The notes under the pieces were generated by a model that worked only from the letters and a program-made list of their open reading frames with translations, made no database searches and had not been told where the DNA came from. A stretch of 14,147 nucleotides of DNA from JAIEPT01 sp038217425 (GTDB lineage Bacteria; Planctomycetota; Planctomycetia; Gemmatales; Gemmataceae). The first letter of the stretch is position 1. Each line of letters begins with the position of its first letter. A program made the position numbers and the translations under genes. The stretch is taken from the NCBI GenBank assembly GCA_038217425.1, contig JBBQPM010000180.1:1-14147 (forward strand), given 5' to 3'. Positions 1 through 6,262 of this stretch are shown here, one piece after another.

Positions 1-482
1 AGCAGATTCGCGTGGATCGCCTGGGCGACGGCCACATGAATGGCCGTAGGGAACATGTCGTTGGTCGATTGCCCCATGTTGACGTGATCGTTGGGGTGGA
101 TCGGCTTCTTGGCCTGAAAGCGATCGCCGCCGGTCATTTCGATGGCGCGGTTGGAGATGACCTCGTTGACGTTCATGTTCGACGAGGTGCCGGACCCGGT
201 CTGGTAGACGTCGATGGGGAACTGCGCGTCGTGCTTTCCCTCAGCGACTTCGCGGGCGGCGTCGATGATCGGTTTCGCGATCTCGGGCTTCAGTTTGCCG
301 ACGAGCTGATTCGCCCCGGCGGCGGCAATCTTGACGAGCCCGAGGGCGTGGATGAGCTTCGCCGGCAGCGGTTGACCGGAGATGGGGAAGTTCTCGACGG
401 CGCGCTGCGTCTGGGCGCCGTAATAAGCCTGGTCGGGGACTTTGACCTCGCCCATGGAGTCTTTTTCGATGCGGAACGTCAT
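1..482 (-). CDS. fumC: Class II fumarate hydratase, N-terminal part (cut by window edge)
   Basis: Class II fumarase interconverts fumarate and malate in the TCA cycle in the cytoplasm, as a homotetramer without an iron-sulfur cluster. About 160 residues are visible, against roughly 460 for the family, because the gene runs off the left edge. The start MTFRIEKDSMGEVKVP and YYGAQTQRAVENFPIS are typical of the family. The substrate-binding segments TGSGTSSNMNVNEVI (about residues 94-108) and HPNDHVNMGQSTND (about 129-142) are intact. The catalytic serine loop lies outside the window, so integrity cannot be judged. An AAGGAG Shine-Dalgarno at 487-493 fixes the ATG at 482. The gene lies 178 bp downstream of the MarR-type gene on the same strand, so co-transcription or its own promoter are both possible. 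Aspartase is related, but the residues seen favour fumarase. Confidence 0.95.
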   Translation of the reverse strand, partial: MTFRIEKDSMGEVKVPDQAYYGAQTQRAVENFPISGQPLPAKLIHALGLVKIAAAGANQLVGKLKPEIAKPIIDAAREVAEGKHDAQFPIDVYQTGSGTSSNMNVNEVISNRAIEMTGGDRFQAKKPIHPNDHVNMGQSTNDMFPTAIHVAVAQAIHANL

Positions 483-486
483 GCGG

Positions 487-493
487 GCTCCTT
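487..493 (-). promoter_or_regulatory. Ribosome binding site of fumC
   Basis: On the minus strand this reads AAGGAGC and ends 4-5 nt before the ATG at 482. It supports that start over any upstream codon. Confidence 0.7.
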
Positions 494-533
494 GCGAGCA
501 AAAATCTTACGCGTGATAGGCTTCTGCCAAATC

Positions 534-539
534 ATTGTA
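534..539 (-). promoter_or_regulatory. Possible -10 box for fumC
   Basis: The minus strand reads TACAAT (five of six bases of the sigma-70 -10 consensus), about 50 nt upstream of the fumC start. No convincing -35 box lies 16-18 nt upstream of it. The same hexamer occurs upstream of two other minus-strand operons in this window (2999-3004 and 13934-13939), which is the main reason to list it. Confidence 0.25.
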
Positions 540-660
540 AGAAATTCTGCACGGGGATCTCCTCGTGAGGATTCGGTTGCGTCCACAACCTCATCTCCTC
601 AAAAGGAATCCCCTTTTTCAATTCATCGCGGCTGTGCCTCTGGGGTTAGCTCTTTTTCCA

Positions 661-1113
661 TCAGACCGCCTGGTCGAGCATGCCGTGCAGCTTGTTCAGC
701 GAGCGCAGCAGATCTTCCTGGTCGTCTTCGGAGAGATTGCGCAGTCGGCCGACGATGCGGTTGACGCGCGTATTCTGGTAGTCGGCCAGGGCTTTCTCGC
801 CGACGTTGGTGAGATGGACGTCGATTTTGCGTTTATCGCGCTGATTGATCTTGCATTCGATCAAGGGGCGATCGCGATTTTCCAGGCTGCGGATGATGCG
901 CGACATCTGCGCGGGGAGGATCCCCAGGACGCGCTGGATGTCGCCCACGATCATCGTGGCGTTGCCTTGCAGCAAGGAGAGGGTGAGGTACTCGACTTCC
1001 TTGAGGTCGCCATGCCGGCGTCGGCCTCGCAAGGTCGAGAGACAAATCTGCGTGACGACCTCGAACAGTTCGTGTGCGAGATCTTCGATGCGGCTGCTCG
1101 TGTCGATGGCCAT
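661..1113 (-). CDS. MarR-family winged-helix transcriptional regulator
   Basis: The protein has 150 residues, a typical MarR length. An N-terminal helix (SSRIEDLAHELFEVV) precedes a winged helix-turn-helix. The segment GDIQRVLGILPAQMSRIIRSL (about residues 57-77) matches the helix-turn-helix with its recognition helix, and NQRDKRKIDVHLTNVGEKAL (about 90-109) matches the beta-wing. The conserved D-x-R of the wing is present as DKRK. C-terminal helices (EDDQEDLLRSLNKLHGMLDQ) would form the dimer interface. MarR proteins bind palindromes as homodimers, usually repress, and release DNA on binding a small ligand. A strong promoter with an embedded dyad lies about 90 bp upstream and suggests autoregulation. 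The ATG at 1113 lacks a clear Shine-Dalgarno. The ligand and targets cannot be read from the sequence. fumC, immediately downstream, is the obvious candidate co-transcribed gene. Confidence 0.85.
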   Translation of the reverse strand: MAIDTSSRIEDLAHELFEVVTQICLSTLRGRRRHGDLKEVEYLTLSLLQGNATMIVGDIQRVLGILPAQMSRIIRSLENRDRPLIECKINQRDKRKIDVHLTNVGEKALADYQNTRVNRIVGRLRNLSEDDQEDLLRSLNKLHGMLDQAV

Positions 1114-1200
1114 GAAAACGGTCCCCGCTGCCGGGAGTTGTCCGCCGATCGGGGTTGGGAGCCGAAGGGCGAGAATCCGGCGAGCACTGGTCTTTCCTCC

Positions 1201-1228
1201 ATGATAAATTGCGACATACCCATGTCAA
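1201..1228 (-). promoter_or_regulatory. Sigma-70-type promoter of the MarR-family gene
   Basis: Read on the minus strand, a consensus -35 TTGACA (1223-1228) is followed after 16 nt by TATCAT (1201-1206), which matches five of six bases of the -10 consensus. Transcription would start near 1194 and give an untranslated leader of about 80 nt before the ATG at 1113. This is the best promoter in the window. Confidence 0.65.
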
Positions 1229-1230
1229 TT
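1207..1230. promoter_or_regulatory. Probable operator (dyad overlapping -35 and spacer)
   Basis: Between the -10 and -35 boxes the plus strand contains GACAT-ACCC-ATGTC (1213-1226), a perfect 5-bp inverted repeat. It is flanked by AATT on both sides (1207-1210 and 1227-1230). The dyad covers the -35 box and most of the spacer, a classic position for a dimeric repressor. Its size fits a MarR-family dimer. That the adjacent MarR protein is the binder is inference. Confidence 0.5.
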
Positions 1231-1287
1231 GTGAAACGGGGTAATTTCCGCGGATAGTATTGTTTGCGAAGGAGAATAGCAGTCGTA

Positions 1288-1310
1288 ACGATTCTAGCGG
1301 CGCGAATCGT
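1288..1310. repeat. Small inverted repeat next to the large palindrome
   Basis: ACGATTC (1288-1294) and GAATCGT (1304-1310) form a 7-bp perfect stem with a 9-nt loop. It abuts the larger palindrome and may be part of the same repetitive element or of a double-hairpin terminator for the radical SAM gene. There is no T-tract. Confidence 0.4.
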
Positions 1311-1367
1311 TTAGCCGCCGAGGCCTCGCGGCGTGGACGTCGCGCCGCGAGGACGCGGCGGCTAAAC
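1309..1367. repeat. Large palindromic repeat at the 3' end of the radical SAM gene
   Basis: Arms 1309-1333 and 1343-1367 are 25 nt each and complementary except for two mismatches, with a 9-nt loop. The outer ends read GTTTAGCCGCCG and, at the other side, CGGCGGCTAAAC. The stop codon TAG (1362-1364, minus strand) and the last sense codon of the radical SAM gene lie inside the right arm. It resembles short palindromic repeats that I associate with planctomycete genomes, but the copy number cannot be checked here. It could also act as a transcription end or mRNA-stabilising hairpin. Confidence 0.6.
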
Positions 1368-2357
1368 CATCCGTAGCAACTGCAGCGGCCGGCGCAGGGC
1401 GCGCCGGACGAGGTCGATCCAGCTGAGCCCGGCGTCCGCTTTCCAGTGTTTTCCTTGCCGTGAATCGCGCCGCACAAGTTCCGCGGCGATCGCTGCCAGG
1501 ATGCGGGCTTTCTCCAGGCACCACATCGGCGCCACCATGAAATCCGCGGGCGAATCGCCGTTGAGTCGCTGGATCACCATCGTGCTCGGCAACCGTTCCA
1601 GAAAGTCGCAGACGAGCCCGACGTACTCGTCGAACTCGAGCATGCGCACTTCGCCCCGGCGATATTGCTCCTCGAGCGGCGTCCCGGTGACGACGTGCAG
1701 ATTGTGAACCTTGACCGCGTCCAACGGCAAACTCCCCAGGACTTCCGCTGTCGCCAGCATGTCCGCGTGCGTCTCGCCCGGCAGTCCCAGGATGACGTGG
1801 CCGCACAGATCGAGCCCCCGCCCCTGGCAGCGATCGACCGCGTCCACGAACGCATCGAAGTGATGCCCGCGATTCATCCAGTCGAGCGAGCGATCGTGAA
1901 TGGTCTGCAGGCCCAGTTCGAGGCTGACGAAGCGAGTCTGGGCGTATTCTTCGAGCAGATCGAGGATCTCATCGGGCACGCAATCGGGCCGGGTGCCGAC
2001 GACGAGACCGACGATCTGCGGATGCGCGAGCGCCTCGTCGTAGAGTCGGCGGAGCTTTTCAACCGAAGCGTAGGTATTGGTCGCGGCCTGAAAGTAGGCG
2101 AGGAACTGCGCGGACTTGTACCGCTTGCTGAGAATCTCGACGCCGCGCTCGACCTGGGCGGCGATGGTGGTGCGCGGCAGTCGGCGGTTCGGGCTGAAAC
2201 TGCGATTGTCGCAGTAGACGCAGCCCCCCTTGGCGACGGTGCCGTCGACATTCGGGCAAGTGAAGCCCGCGTCGACCGTGACGCGGAAGACCCGGCCCCC
2301 GAAGCGTTCTTTGAGGAATCGGCTGAAGGCGTAATAGCGCGGTTCGAGCAACGTCAT
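1362..2357 (-). CDS. TIGR01212-family radical SAM protein (YtqA/YhcC type)
   Basis: The protein has 331 residues. The segment GFTCPNVDGTVAKGGCVYC carries the [4Fe-4S]-binding cysteines C34, C46 and C49 in the spacing typical of the TIGR01212 family (Bacillus YtqA, E. coli YhcC). Further family-like stretches are AYFQAATNTYA, VVGTRPDCVPDEILDLL, SLELGLQTIHDRSLDWMNRGH and HVILGLPGETHADM, typical of a radical SAM TIM barrel. From what I recall, Bacillus YtqA has been implicated in the last steps of mnm5U wobble-uridine modification of tRNA; that role is knowledge of the family, not proof here. I chose the ATG at 2357 because it overlaps the vapC stop by the 4-nt ATGA arrangement; a TTG at 2366 is an in-frame alternative. 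The gene ends inside a palindrome. It is the third gene of the unit beginning at 2976. Confidence 0.88.
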   Translation of the reverse strand: MTLLEPRYYAFSRFLKERFGGRVFRVTVDAGFTCPNVDGTVAKGGCVYCDNRSFSPNRRLPRTTIAAQVERGVEILSKRYKSAQFLAYFQAATNTYASVEKLRRLYDEALAHPQIVGLVVGTRPDCVPDEILDLLEEYAQTRFVSLELGLQTIHDRSLDWMNRGHHFDAFVDAVDRCQGRGLDLCGHVILGLPGETHADMLATAEVLGSLPLDAVKVHNLHVVTGTPLEEQYRRGEVRMLEFDEYVGLVCDFLERLPSTMVIQRLNGDSPADFMVAPMWCLEKARILAAIAAELVRRDSRQGKHWKADAGLSWIDLVRRALRRPLQLLRMV

Positions 2358-2755
2358 ATCGACCAATCCTCGATTTTGAGGCCATCGACGCGCGAGAACT
2401 CGCGGACGTTGTGGGTGACGACCGTGAGGTCTTTGGCGAGGGCGATTGACGCAATCTGCGAGTCGTACGGCCCGATCGGCGTTCCCAATTTTTCGAGATC
2501 GGCTCGGATGCGGCCGAATTGATATGCCGAGGCCTTGTCGAATCGCACGAAGGGAAACTGCGTAGCTAGCGCATCAATCGTCAGCAAATTCTCTTCTACT
2601 CGCGAACTCTTGTAAGCGCCGAACAAAAGCTCCCCCAATACGACGGTGCACATCGCGATGTCCCGCGGGGGCGTATCGAGAACGCGTTTTGCTACCTTGC
2701 CGTGGGGACGTCGAAGACTGTCGATCCACGCGTTCGCGTCCAACAAGTATTTCAT
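2354..2755 (-). CDS. vapC: VapC-type PIN-domain ribonuclease toxin
   Basis: The protein has 133 residues, a normal VapC length. The PIN-domain acidic residues are in place: D6 in MKYLLDANAWI, E42 in VVLGELLFGA, D98 in GPYDSQIASIAL, and the last motif VVTHNVREFSRV with N116 and E119. VapC toxins are Mg-dependent endoribonucleases that cut tRNA anticodon loops or the 23S sarcin-ricin loop and are held inactive by a cognate antitoxin. The ATG (2755-2753) overlaps the end of the upstream antitoxin-like gene by 4 nt, and its own stop overlaps the start of the radical SAM gene by 4 nt. Translation of the three is therefore probably coupled. All key residues are present, so it should be active. The RNA target cannot be read from the sequence. 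Confidence 0.9.
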   Translation of the reverse strand: MKYLLDANAWIDSLRRPHGKVAKRVLDTPPRDIAMCTVVLGELLFGAYKSSRVEENLLTIDALATQFPFVRFDKASAYQFGRIRADLEKLGTPIGPYDSQIASIALAKDLTVVTHNVREFSRVDGLKIEDWSI

Positions 2756-2976
2756 GGCAGCGGATCTCGCTCTTCGGAAACGCCTTGATCGGCGCGCACG
2801 AGTTCATCACCTTGCCACCCCCGCATGAATCGCTCCAAAAACGCAGGCGAATACTCGGAGGGGGTCTCATCAACGTCGCGCACCGTGATCTCCACCATAT
2901 GCCCAAAGTACTGGCGAAGCTCCGGCAGCTCCAGCATCTCGGACTCAATCTTCTTCTGAATGCGGATTTCCTTCAT
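2752..2976 (-). CDS. Small antitoxin-like protein paired with VapC
   Basis: The protein has 74 residues with an acidic C-terminal half (PSEYSPAFLERFMRGWQGDELVRADQGVSEERDP). It lies directly upstream of vapC with a 4-nt overlap, the standard place for the antitoxin. I do not recognise a VapB AbrB-like, Phd or ribbon-helix-helix fold with confidence. MKEIRIQKKIESEMLELPELRQ could be a short strand-helix DNA-binding part, and MVEITVRDVDETPSEYSPAFLE the toxin-wrapping part. A strong Shine-Dalgarno AAGGAGG (2984-2990) lies 7 nt before the ATG and suggests the antitoxin is translated well, as expected for a labile antidote. The antitoxin role is inferred from context. Confidence 0.7.
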   Translation of the reverse strand: MKEIRIQKKIESEMLELPELRQYFGHMVEITVRDVDETPSEYSPAFLERFMRGWQGDELVRADQGVSEERDPLP

Positions 2977-2983
2977 GACACAT

Positions 2984-2990
2984 CCTCCTT
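2984..2990 (-). promoter_or_regulatory. Strong ribosome binding site of the antitoxin-like gene
   Basis: On the minus strand this reads AAGGAGG, 7 nt before the ATG at 2976. It is the strongest Shine-Dalgarno of the three-gene unit; the two downstream genes rely on overlap. Confidence 0.7.
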
Positions 2991-2998
2991 CTGATGGT

Positions 2999-3004
2999 AT
3001 TGTA
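2999..3004 (-). promoter_or_regulatory. Possible -10 box of the antitoxin/VapC/radical SAM unit
   Basis: TACAAT on the minus strand, 22 nt upstream of the antitoxin start. The -35 region around 3022-3027 is poor. A repressor-controlled promoter would be expected here, because toxin-antitoxin operons usually regulate themselves. On the plus strand the overlapping TATTGT could serve the divergent gene at 3042. Confidence 0.3.
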
Positions 3005-3041
3005 CTTCAACACCCTCCTTTGGCTCCACCCAACTTCCGCC

Positions 3042-5114
3042 ATGAAATACCTTCTGCCGTTTCTCTGCGCCGTCCCGCTGCTCCTCGCGCAGGACGACGA
3101 ACTCGCCAAGAAGCCGATCACGACCCGTAAGGACAAGGTCGGCCAACTCCTCGAACAATGGCACAAGGAGGGAACCGCGGCCGGGAACGTCGGCGACGTC
3201 TACGACAACCGCGACGGCGCCCACTCGGATCTCAACACCGCGCCGTTCCCCCAACTTCGCCGGCACGTCTACACCGAGGAGGATCTCAAACTGAAACGCC
3301 ACTGGGCGGCGATCCGCGTCATTCGTCCGCAGGTGACCTTCGGCAATTCCTCGACTTCCGCACCGCCTCAGTCCGGCGGCAGCAACGTTCGCATGTACTA
3401 CACCCAGGCGCGCGGACTTGCGTTCCTGTACGAACAGTACACGAAGAATAACCTGTACATCTATCCCGAGCACCGCGACCACGATCCCGGGCATAACGGC
3501 TTCGGCGACGGTTACGGCGATCTCTATCCGACCAACACGCCTTACCTCATCGCGTCGCAAGGCTCGTCCGGCTCCGATCAGCCGTTCATGCGCGCGGTGC
3601 CGACGACGCTCGCCGCGTTTCGGCCCGATGTCAAGAAGAGGCTCATCGAGACCGGCATGCTCATGCCGACGCTGCAGTACGTCTTTCGGCTCAGCAACAA
3701 GCAACTCAAGTCGCCCGAAGAGTACCTCACGGGCAAGGCGCATCCCACCGTCTTCGAAGGAAGCAACGTTGATGATCTCAAGATGATTCAGCTCGCGCAT
3801 GAGCTGACGCTCGAGACGCTGCCGCCGATGGTGAAGCTCGAGGTGGTGGAAGAGGATCAGCCCAAGAATGGCGTCGATTACTTCGAGCCGGCGGGAGTCG
3901 ACGAGAAGCTCGCGGACACGCCGAGCGTCATCGCCCGCATCGTCCGCGGCAAAGAATACCAGCGGCGCATGGTCGTGCGCGCCGACGGCTCCTCCGATCC
4001 GAACAAGAAGGCGCTCACGTACCACTGGGTCGTCCTGCGCGGCGACGCCGAGCGCATTCAGATCAAGAAGCTTGACGCCGTCGGTTCGAAGGTCGAGCTG
4101 CTCGTCGCTTATCACGAACGTCGGCCCATCGCGCCGGGCTCGCTGATGGAGTCCAACCGCGTCGACATCGGCGTTTTCGTACACAACGGCAAACACTACT
4201 CGCCGCCGGGATTCGTGACGTTTTACTCGCTCGACTCCGAGGCTCGAGTCTACCAAAAGAATCGGATCGTTGAGATTGCGTACGGCATGGGGGAGAATCG
4301 GCTCACGGTCGCCAACTGGCAGGGGCTCACGGAGAAGCTCATGAAGGAACCCGCCGCCGCGGAATTTTTGTCGATTCCGCCGGAGCTGGCCGCGGTGCTG
4401 GGCGATTTCATTGCCGAGTTCCAGAAGCGGGGCAAGGAGTTGAACTCGCTCAAGGACGAACAGTTTCAGGCTCAGGCCGCGAAGAAGGTCGCCAAGACGG
4501 ATGAAGCGAAGAAGGCGATCGAGTTGACGCTGACGCGCTTGCAGAAGGAGATGCAGGCGGCGACGAAGGCAGTCGAGGAAGTGCCGACGTTGAAGTTTGC
4601 GGGACGTTCGCTGAAGCCGGCGATCGAGTTGGGGCTGGCGCAGGTTCTGAACGATGCGCGCGCGTTCGGTGAGCACCCGAGCCTGGTCGGCGAAATGCCG
4701 TTTCCGCACGAAGACACGCCTTACGCGCGGGCGGCGAACTCGAAGCAGCGCGGGGCGGCGATCGCCAAGCGGTTTCAGGGCCTGGTGAACTGGACGCACG
4801 CGCCCAACTTCATCGATCAACGGCTCTCGTCGCAAAAAGTGTGGCGCGACGTGTATGCGTACGATGCCGCCAGCGTCTGCACCGGTTGGCGCCGGCATCA
4901 CGCCGGCAAGACGACCGACTTCACCGCCGACGGACTGAAGATCGAAAAGATCGACGACGCCGGTCGGCCCACCTTGGTGCGCGTCGTACGTTACGAAGCG
5001 GATTTCAACGCTCAGCTCGGCATCCGTCCGCCGCTGCGATTTCACGATACCGACGAGGCGTATCGCGTCGAGTACGAGCAGGGCAAGGCGAAACGCGTCA
5101 AAATCGAGAAATGA
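3042..5114 (+). CDS. Secreted protein of unknown function with a PKD/Ig-like segment
   Basis: The protein has 690 residues. I chose the ATG at 3042 because it begins a clear signal peptide (MKYLLPFLCAVPLLLAQDDE, cleavage probably after A16); the in-frame ATG at 2994 would bury it. There is no obvious Shine-Dalgarno. Residues about 115-260 include an aromatic- and Gly/Asp-rich stretch (HDPGHNGFGDGYGDLYPTN, 151-165). Residues about 300-405 look like a PKD or Ig-like beta domain: VVRADGSSDPNKKALTYHW resembles the common D-x-SSDPDGDPLTYxW signature and ends in VTFYSLDSEARVY. A Lys/Glu-rich helical stretch at about 455-515 may be a coiled coil. The protein is probably exported. I do not recognise the family and assign no enzyme activity. 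The reverse strand is also open over nearly the whole gene, but its translation looks like a shadow. Confidence 0.85.
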   Translation: MKYLLPFLCAVPLLLAQDDELAKKPITTRKDKVGQLLEQWHKEGTAAGNVGDVYDNRDGAHSDLNTAPFPQLRRHVYTEEDLKLKRHWAAIRVIRPQVTFGNSSTSAPPQSGGSNVRMYYTQARGLAFLYEQYTKNNLYIYPEHRDHDPGHNGFGDGYGDLYPTNTPYLIASQGSSGSDQPFMRAVPTTLAAFRPDVKKRLIETGMLMPTLQYVFRLSNKQLKSPEEYLTGKAHPTVFEGSNVDDLKMIQLAHELTLETLPPMVKLEVVEEDQPKNGVDYFEPAGVDEKLADTPSVIARIVRGKEYQRRMVVRADGSSDPNKKALTYHWVVLRGDAERIQIKKLDAVGSKVELLVAYHERRPIAPGSLMESNRVDIGVFVHNGKHYSPPGFVTFYSLDSEARVYQKNRIVEIAYGMGENRLTVANWQGLTEKLMKEPAAAEFLSIPPELAAVLGDFIAEFQKRGKELNSLKDEQFQAQAAKKVAKTDEAKKAIELTLTRLQKEMQAATKAVEEVPTLKFAGRSLKPAIELGLAQVLNDARAFGEHPSLVGEMPFPHEDTPYARAANSKQRGAAIAKRFQGLVNWTHAPNFIDQRLSSQKVWRDVYAYDAASVCTGWRRHHAGKTTDFTADGLKIEKIDDAGRPTLVRVVRYEADFNAQLGIRPPLRFHDTDEAYRVEYEQGKAKRVKIEK

Positions 5115-5122
5115 GAAAAATT

Positions 5123-5180
5123 ACCGAACCGCGACCGTCAGGGAGCGGGCCAGTATCTCGCGCGACGGTTGAAGGTTTGG
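5123..5180. repeat. Imperfect inverted repeat after the 690-residue gene
   Basis: ACCGTC (5134-5139) pairs with GACGGT (5164-5169), and CCGAACC (5124-5130) pairs with GGTTTGG (5174-5180) with one G-U or mismatch, giving an interrupted stem-loop of about 57 nt. The text ACCGAACCGCGACCGTCAGG resembles dispersed repeats that I associate with planctomycete genomes (from memory, not checked). A role as transcription end of the upstream gene is possible, but no T-tract follows. Confidence 0.35.
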
Positions 5181-5273
5181 CCGATCGACAGGTAATGCAA
5201 AATGCAGTTGCCGACGCGCGCGTCGTCCGGGACAATAGCCCCTCACCTGATCCCCGCTTTTTCGAGGCACGCG

Positions 5274-6122
5274 ATGAAGACCGGTATGAACCTGCTCCTG
5301 TGGACCACGCACGTCACCGAGGCCCACTATCCCATCCACGGCAACCTCAAACAGACCGGGTTCGACGGCGTCGAGATTCCCCTCTTCGAAGGCGATGCCG
5401 CCCACTACCGCAAGGTTGCCGTCGAACTGAAGAACCAGGGCCTGGGCTGCACCACGGTCACGGTCGCCACGCCCGATGCGAATCCGATCAGCCCCGACGC
5501 CGACTTTCGCCAAAAGGGCTACGAACGCCATCAGTGGGCGATCGAGATGACGTCGATCCTGGGGGGCGAAAACCTGTGCGGCCCGTACCATTCGCCGCTC
5601 GCGGTCTTCTCGGGGTCGGGCCCGACCGAGACCGAAAAGGACCACTGTGCCGACGTCATGCGCAAATCCGCCGAGTTCGCTCAAAAGGCCAATGTCCAGC
5701 TCTGCATCGAGTATCTCAACCGCTTCGAGTGCTACTTCCTCACGACCGCGGCCCAGGCGACGGATTTGGTGAAACGCGTCAACCATCCGAATTTTAAGTC
5801 GATGTACGACACGTTTCACGCGAACATCGAAGAGAAGACCGTGGCCGGGACGATTCAGGCGTTCGCGCCGTACTTCGGGCACGTCCACATCAGCGAAAGC
5901 GACCGCGGCACGCCGGGCACGGGCATGGTCCACTGGGACGAAACGTTTCAGGCGTTGCGGAAAGTGAAGTACGACGGCTGGGTGGTGATTGAGGCGTTCG
6001 GCCGAGCGCTGCCGGACCTGGCGGCGGCGACGAAGGTGTGGCGCGATCTCTTCCCGAGCGCGGACGAGGTCTACACAATGGGCCTGGCGTTCATCAAGCA
6101 GAAGTGGGCGCAGTTCGCGTAA
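5274..6122 (+). CDS. Ketose 3-epimerase, D-tagatose/D-allulose 3-epimerase family
   Basis: The protein has 282 residues, full length for this TIM-barrel family. It interconverts C3 epimers of free ketoses (for example fructose/allulose or tagatose/sorbose) with a divalent metal. The residues known from Pseudomonas cichorii D-tagatose 3-epimerase (E152, D185, H211, E246) all appear with a constant offset of six. They are E146 in LCIEYLNRFE, D179 in MYDTFHANIEE, H205 in GHVHISESDRGTPGTG, and E240 in VVIEAFG. The motif HISESDRGTPGTG is diagnostic against hydroxypyruvate isomerase. The ATG at 5274 is chosen because it starts the barrel (MKTGMNLLLW); an upstream in-frame ATG at 5202 adds an unrelated extension. 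Substrate preference cannot be deduced, and L-ribulose 3-epimerase is also possible. No sugar-transport or kinase genes lie nearby. Confidence 0.88.
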   Translation: MKTGMNLLLWTTHVTEAHYPIHGNLKQTGFDGVEIPLFEGDAAHYRKVAVELKNQGLGCTTVTVATPDANPISPDADFRQKGYERHQWAIEMTSILGGENLCGPYHSPLAVFSGSGPTETEKDHCADVMRKSAEFAQKANVQLCIEYLNRFECYFLTTAAQATDLVKRVNHPNFKSMYDTFHANIEEKTVAGTIQAFAPYFGHVHISESDRGTPGTGMVHWDETFQALRKVKYDGWVVIEAFGRALPDLAAATKVWRDLFPSADEVYTMGLAFIKQKWAQFA

Positions 6123-6126
6123 CTGT

Positions 6127-6247
6127 CTTTGGCGAGCGGCCGACGTAAGTGAGCCGGTACAGCATCCAGCCTTTTGACGCAAGCGCCGCGTCACGCGTCT
6201 TGCCGCGAATTCTGTACCGGCCGACTTACGTCGGCCGCTCGCCCTTT
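6127..6247. mobile_element. MITE-like element with 32-bp inverted ends and CTTT target duplication
   Basis: Arms 6131-6162 and 6212-6243 are 32 nt each and complementary except for two central mismatches. Outer ends read GGCGAGCGGCCGACGTAAGT, and the total length is 113 bp. The element is flanked on both sides, exactly at the arm ends, by CTTT (6127-6130 and 6244-6247), as expected for a 4-bp target-site duplication. The 49-nt centre has no coding capacity and contains a nested small hairpin (TGACGC 6175-6180, GCGTCA 6188-6193). The element lies between the epimerase stop and the response regulator start and may have separated a former operon. Mobilisation would need a transposase elsewhere. 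A large REP-type palindrome is the alternative reading. Confidence 0.65.
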
Positions 6248-6262
6248 CAGGGAACTCACTTC

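Noticed and set aside
483..660. Inverted repeats (GGATTC/GAATCC and GGTTG/CAACC) in the gap between the MarR-type gene and fumC, considered as a terminator or riboswitch.
   Set aside because: The stems are short and not followed by a T-tract, and no known riboswitch core is recognisable.
1665..2522. A 285-codon plus-strand frame over the radical SAM and vapC genes.
   Set aside because: It lies opposite two genes with intact family motifs, and its own translation shows no recognisable pattern.
2973..5045. A 690-codon open frame on the minus strand, antisense to the secreted 690-residue protein gene.
   Set aside because: Its translation is Arg/Leu/Val-rich with no fold-like pattern, it runs through the divergent promoter region, and the plus strand has a signal peptide and domain-like features. 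The equal length is coincidence; long shadow frames are usual at this GC content.
4841..5797. A 318-codon plus-strand frame spanning the end of the secreted protein gene and the epimerase gene.
   Set aside because: It is out of frame with both genes and rich in Arg/Pro; the epimerase frame has all catalytic residues.
6149..6262. An upstream in-frame start for the response regulator, adding 38 residues.
   Set aside because: The extension is encoded by the MITE-like element, and the receiver fold begins at the ATG at 6263, which has an AGGGA upstream.
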